Below are positions 63,633-64,000 of a stretch of DNA of 64,000 nt, one piece after another; positions within the stretch are counted from its first letter, which is position 1, and every line of letters starts with the position of its first letter. This DNA comes from Poecilobothrus nobilitatus (lineage: Eukaryota; Arthropoda; Insecta; Diptera; Dolichopodidae), in the NCBI GenBank assembly GCA_947095535.1, contig OX352772.1, positions 165,392,615-165,456,614 on the forward strand. Reading direction: 5' to 3'. The position numbers were made by a program, and so were the translations under genes. The notes under the pieces are model-generated. The model had not been told where the DNA came from. It searched no databases and saw nothing but the letters and a program-made list of their open reading frames with translations.

Positions 63633-64000
63633 ATGGTTAAACGAGTTCTTATAGTTGACCTACAATTTTTACAAGGAAATGAAAAGCAATATTTCCTAAA
63701 AGAATTAGCCATACTTGAAAAAGGAAGTTTAATTCCAACTGTCTATCACTTCAAAGCACCGTACCCCTCAGAGGAACTTAGCCCGGACATGAAATATAAT
63801 AACCAGTATTGCGAAAATAAAATAAATGGACTTAAATGGAATAACGGTTTAGTTGAATATTTAGATGTAAAATGTATATTAAAACACTATTTAGAGTGAG
63901 CTGAATAAATTTATGTTAAAGGAGAACAAACAAACTATTCCTTCAAAAGTACATTGACAGTGATAAAATAGAAGATTTAAGCAGAAACTTGCCGTCATTA
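63633..64000 (+). pseudogene. Polinton VD-type protein, long paralogue (copy C), cut by window end
   Basis: ATG 63633-63635; IVDLQFLQGNEKQYFLKELA, LEKGSLIPTVYHFKAPYPSE, YNNQYCENKINGLKWNNGLV. A TGA at 63897-63899 follows YLE where copy A reads Ser, and frame changes follow (KGEQTN, FLQKYIDS region). The window ends at the LSRNLPSL segment. The copy shows the full middle (LEKGSLIPTVY) that is deleted in copy A. Confidence 0.65.

Larger units (their letters stand above)
45540..64000. mobile_element. Polinton copy C with triplicated capsid module, right end outside window
   Basis: It contains polymerase B, integrase and acidic protein on the plus strand, nine types of minus-strand genes, and the start of the right-hand plus-strand pair. 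Left terminal repeats are at 45393-46560. The span is at least 18.5 kb, of which about 6 kb is due to two extra copies of a 3042-bp module (53395-62479). It is not autonomous as read: the polymerase lacks a palm segment and the ATPase, protease front, minor virion protein and others are broken. It is the youngest-looking and most complete copy in the window. Confidence 0.9.

Noticed and set aside
1..64000. tRNA, rRNA or other structured RNA genes
   Set aside because: No cloverleaf with conserved GTTC-A/G arm or rRNA core words was seen on either strand; AT-rich hairpins alone were not taken as evidence.

Overview
The window is AT-rich eukaryotic DNA that I read as a transposon graveyard in an insect genome, most likely a fly. 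The reasons are errantivirus-type Gypsy retroelements, arthropod-type Polinton (Maverick) genes, and blocks with the ACGGACGGACGGACAT...TCGACTC...GATCCTGATTCAGAATATATATA signature that is common in dipteran repeats. I see no convincing host housekeeping gene.

Layout. 1-7116: Polinton copy A, cut by the window edge on the left and by a LINE on the right. 7118-9335: LINE fragment, then 1.4 kb of AT-rich DNA, then an orphan Polinton ATPase fragment (10735-10848) and a second, longer LINE copy (10986-13880). 13890-15150: tandem-repeat element (Helentron/DINE-like). 15154-27075: an errantivirus-like Gypsy element on the minus strand, split inside its reverse transcriptase by a LINE. Its gag-protease part is present twice, and a MITE sits inside the LINE. 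27100-32022: Polinton copy B, inverted relative to A and truncated. 32022-44000: palindrome-rich block, three LINE fragments, three tandem-repeat elements and a PIF/Harbinger transposase pseudogene with introns. 44230-45360: fold-back element. About 45540-64000: Polinton copy C, the main object of interest.

How the Polinton genes work together. On the plus strand lie protein-primed DNA polymerase B, a chromodomain integrase and a small acidic protein. On the minus strand, read from the right, lie the packaging ATPase, a small basic protein, a coiled/acidic protein, a probable minor virion protein, a small glycine-rich/basic protein, a jelly-roll-type capsid protein, a small VD-type protein, an adenain-like protease and an unknown protein. 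At the right edge a second VD-type protein and a small basic protein run on the plus strand. This is a virus-like replication, integration, packaging and maturation set. Minus-strand neighbours are packed operon-like, with stop/start overlaps (TGATG, ATGA, 19 nt, about 50 nt) kept in the copies.

Copy C carries a three-unit tandem amplification of its capsid module (period 3042 bp, 53395-62479). At both unit junctions a new in-frame chimeric ORF is formed. The capsid ORF stays open in all three units although it lacks a large internal segment. The polymerase lacks the palm motif A region and the ATPase has nonsense codons, so none of the copies looks autonomous. Whether the amplification is biological or an assembly effect is the most useful thing to test.
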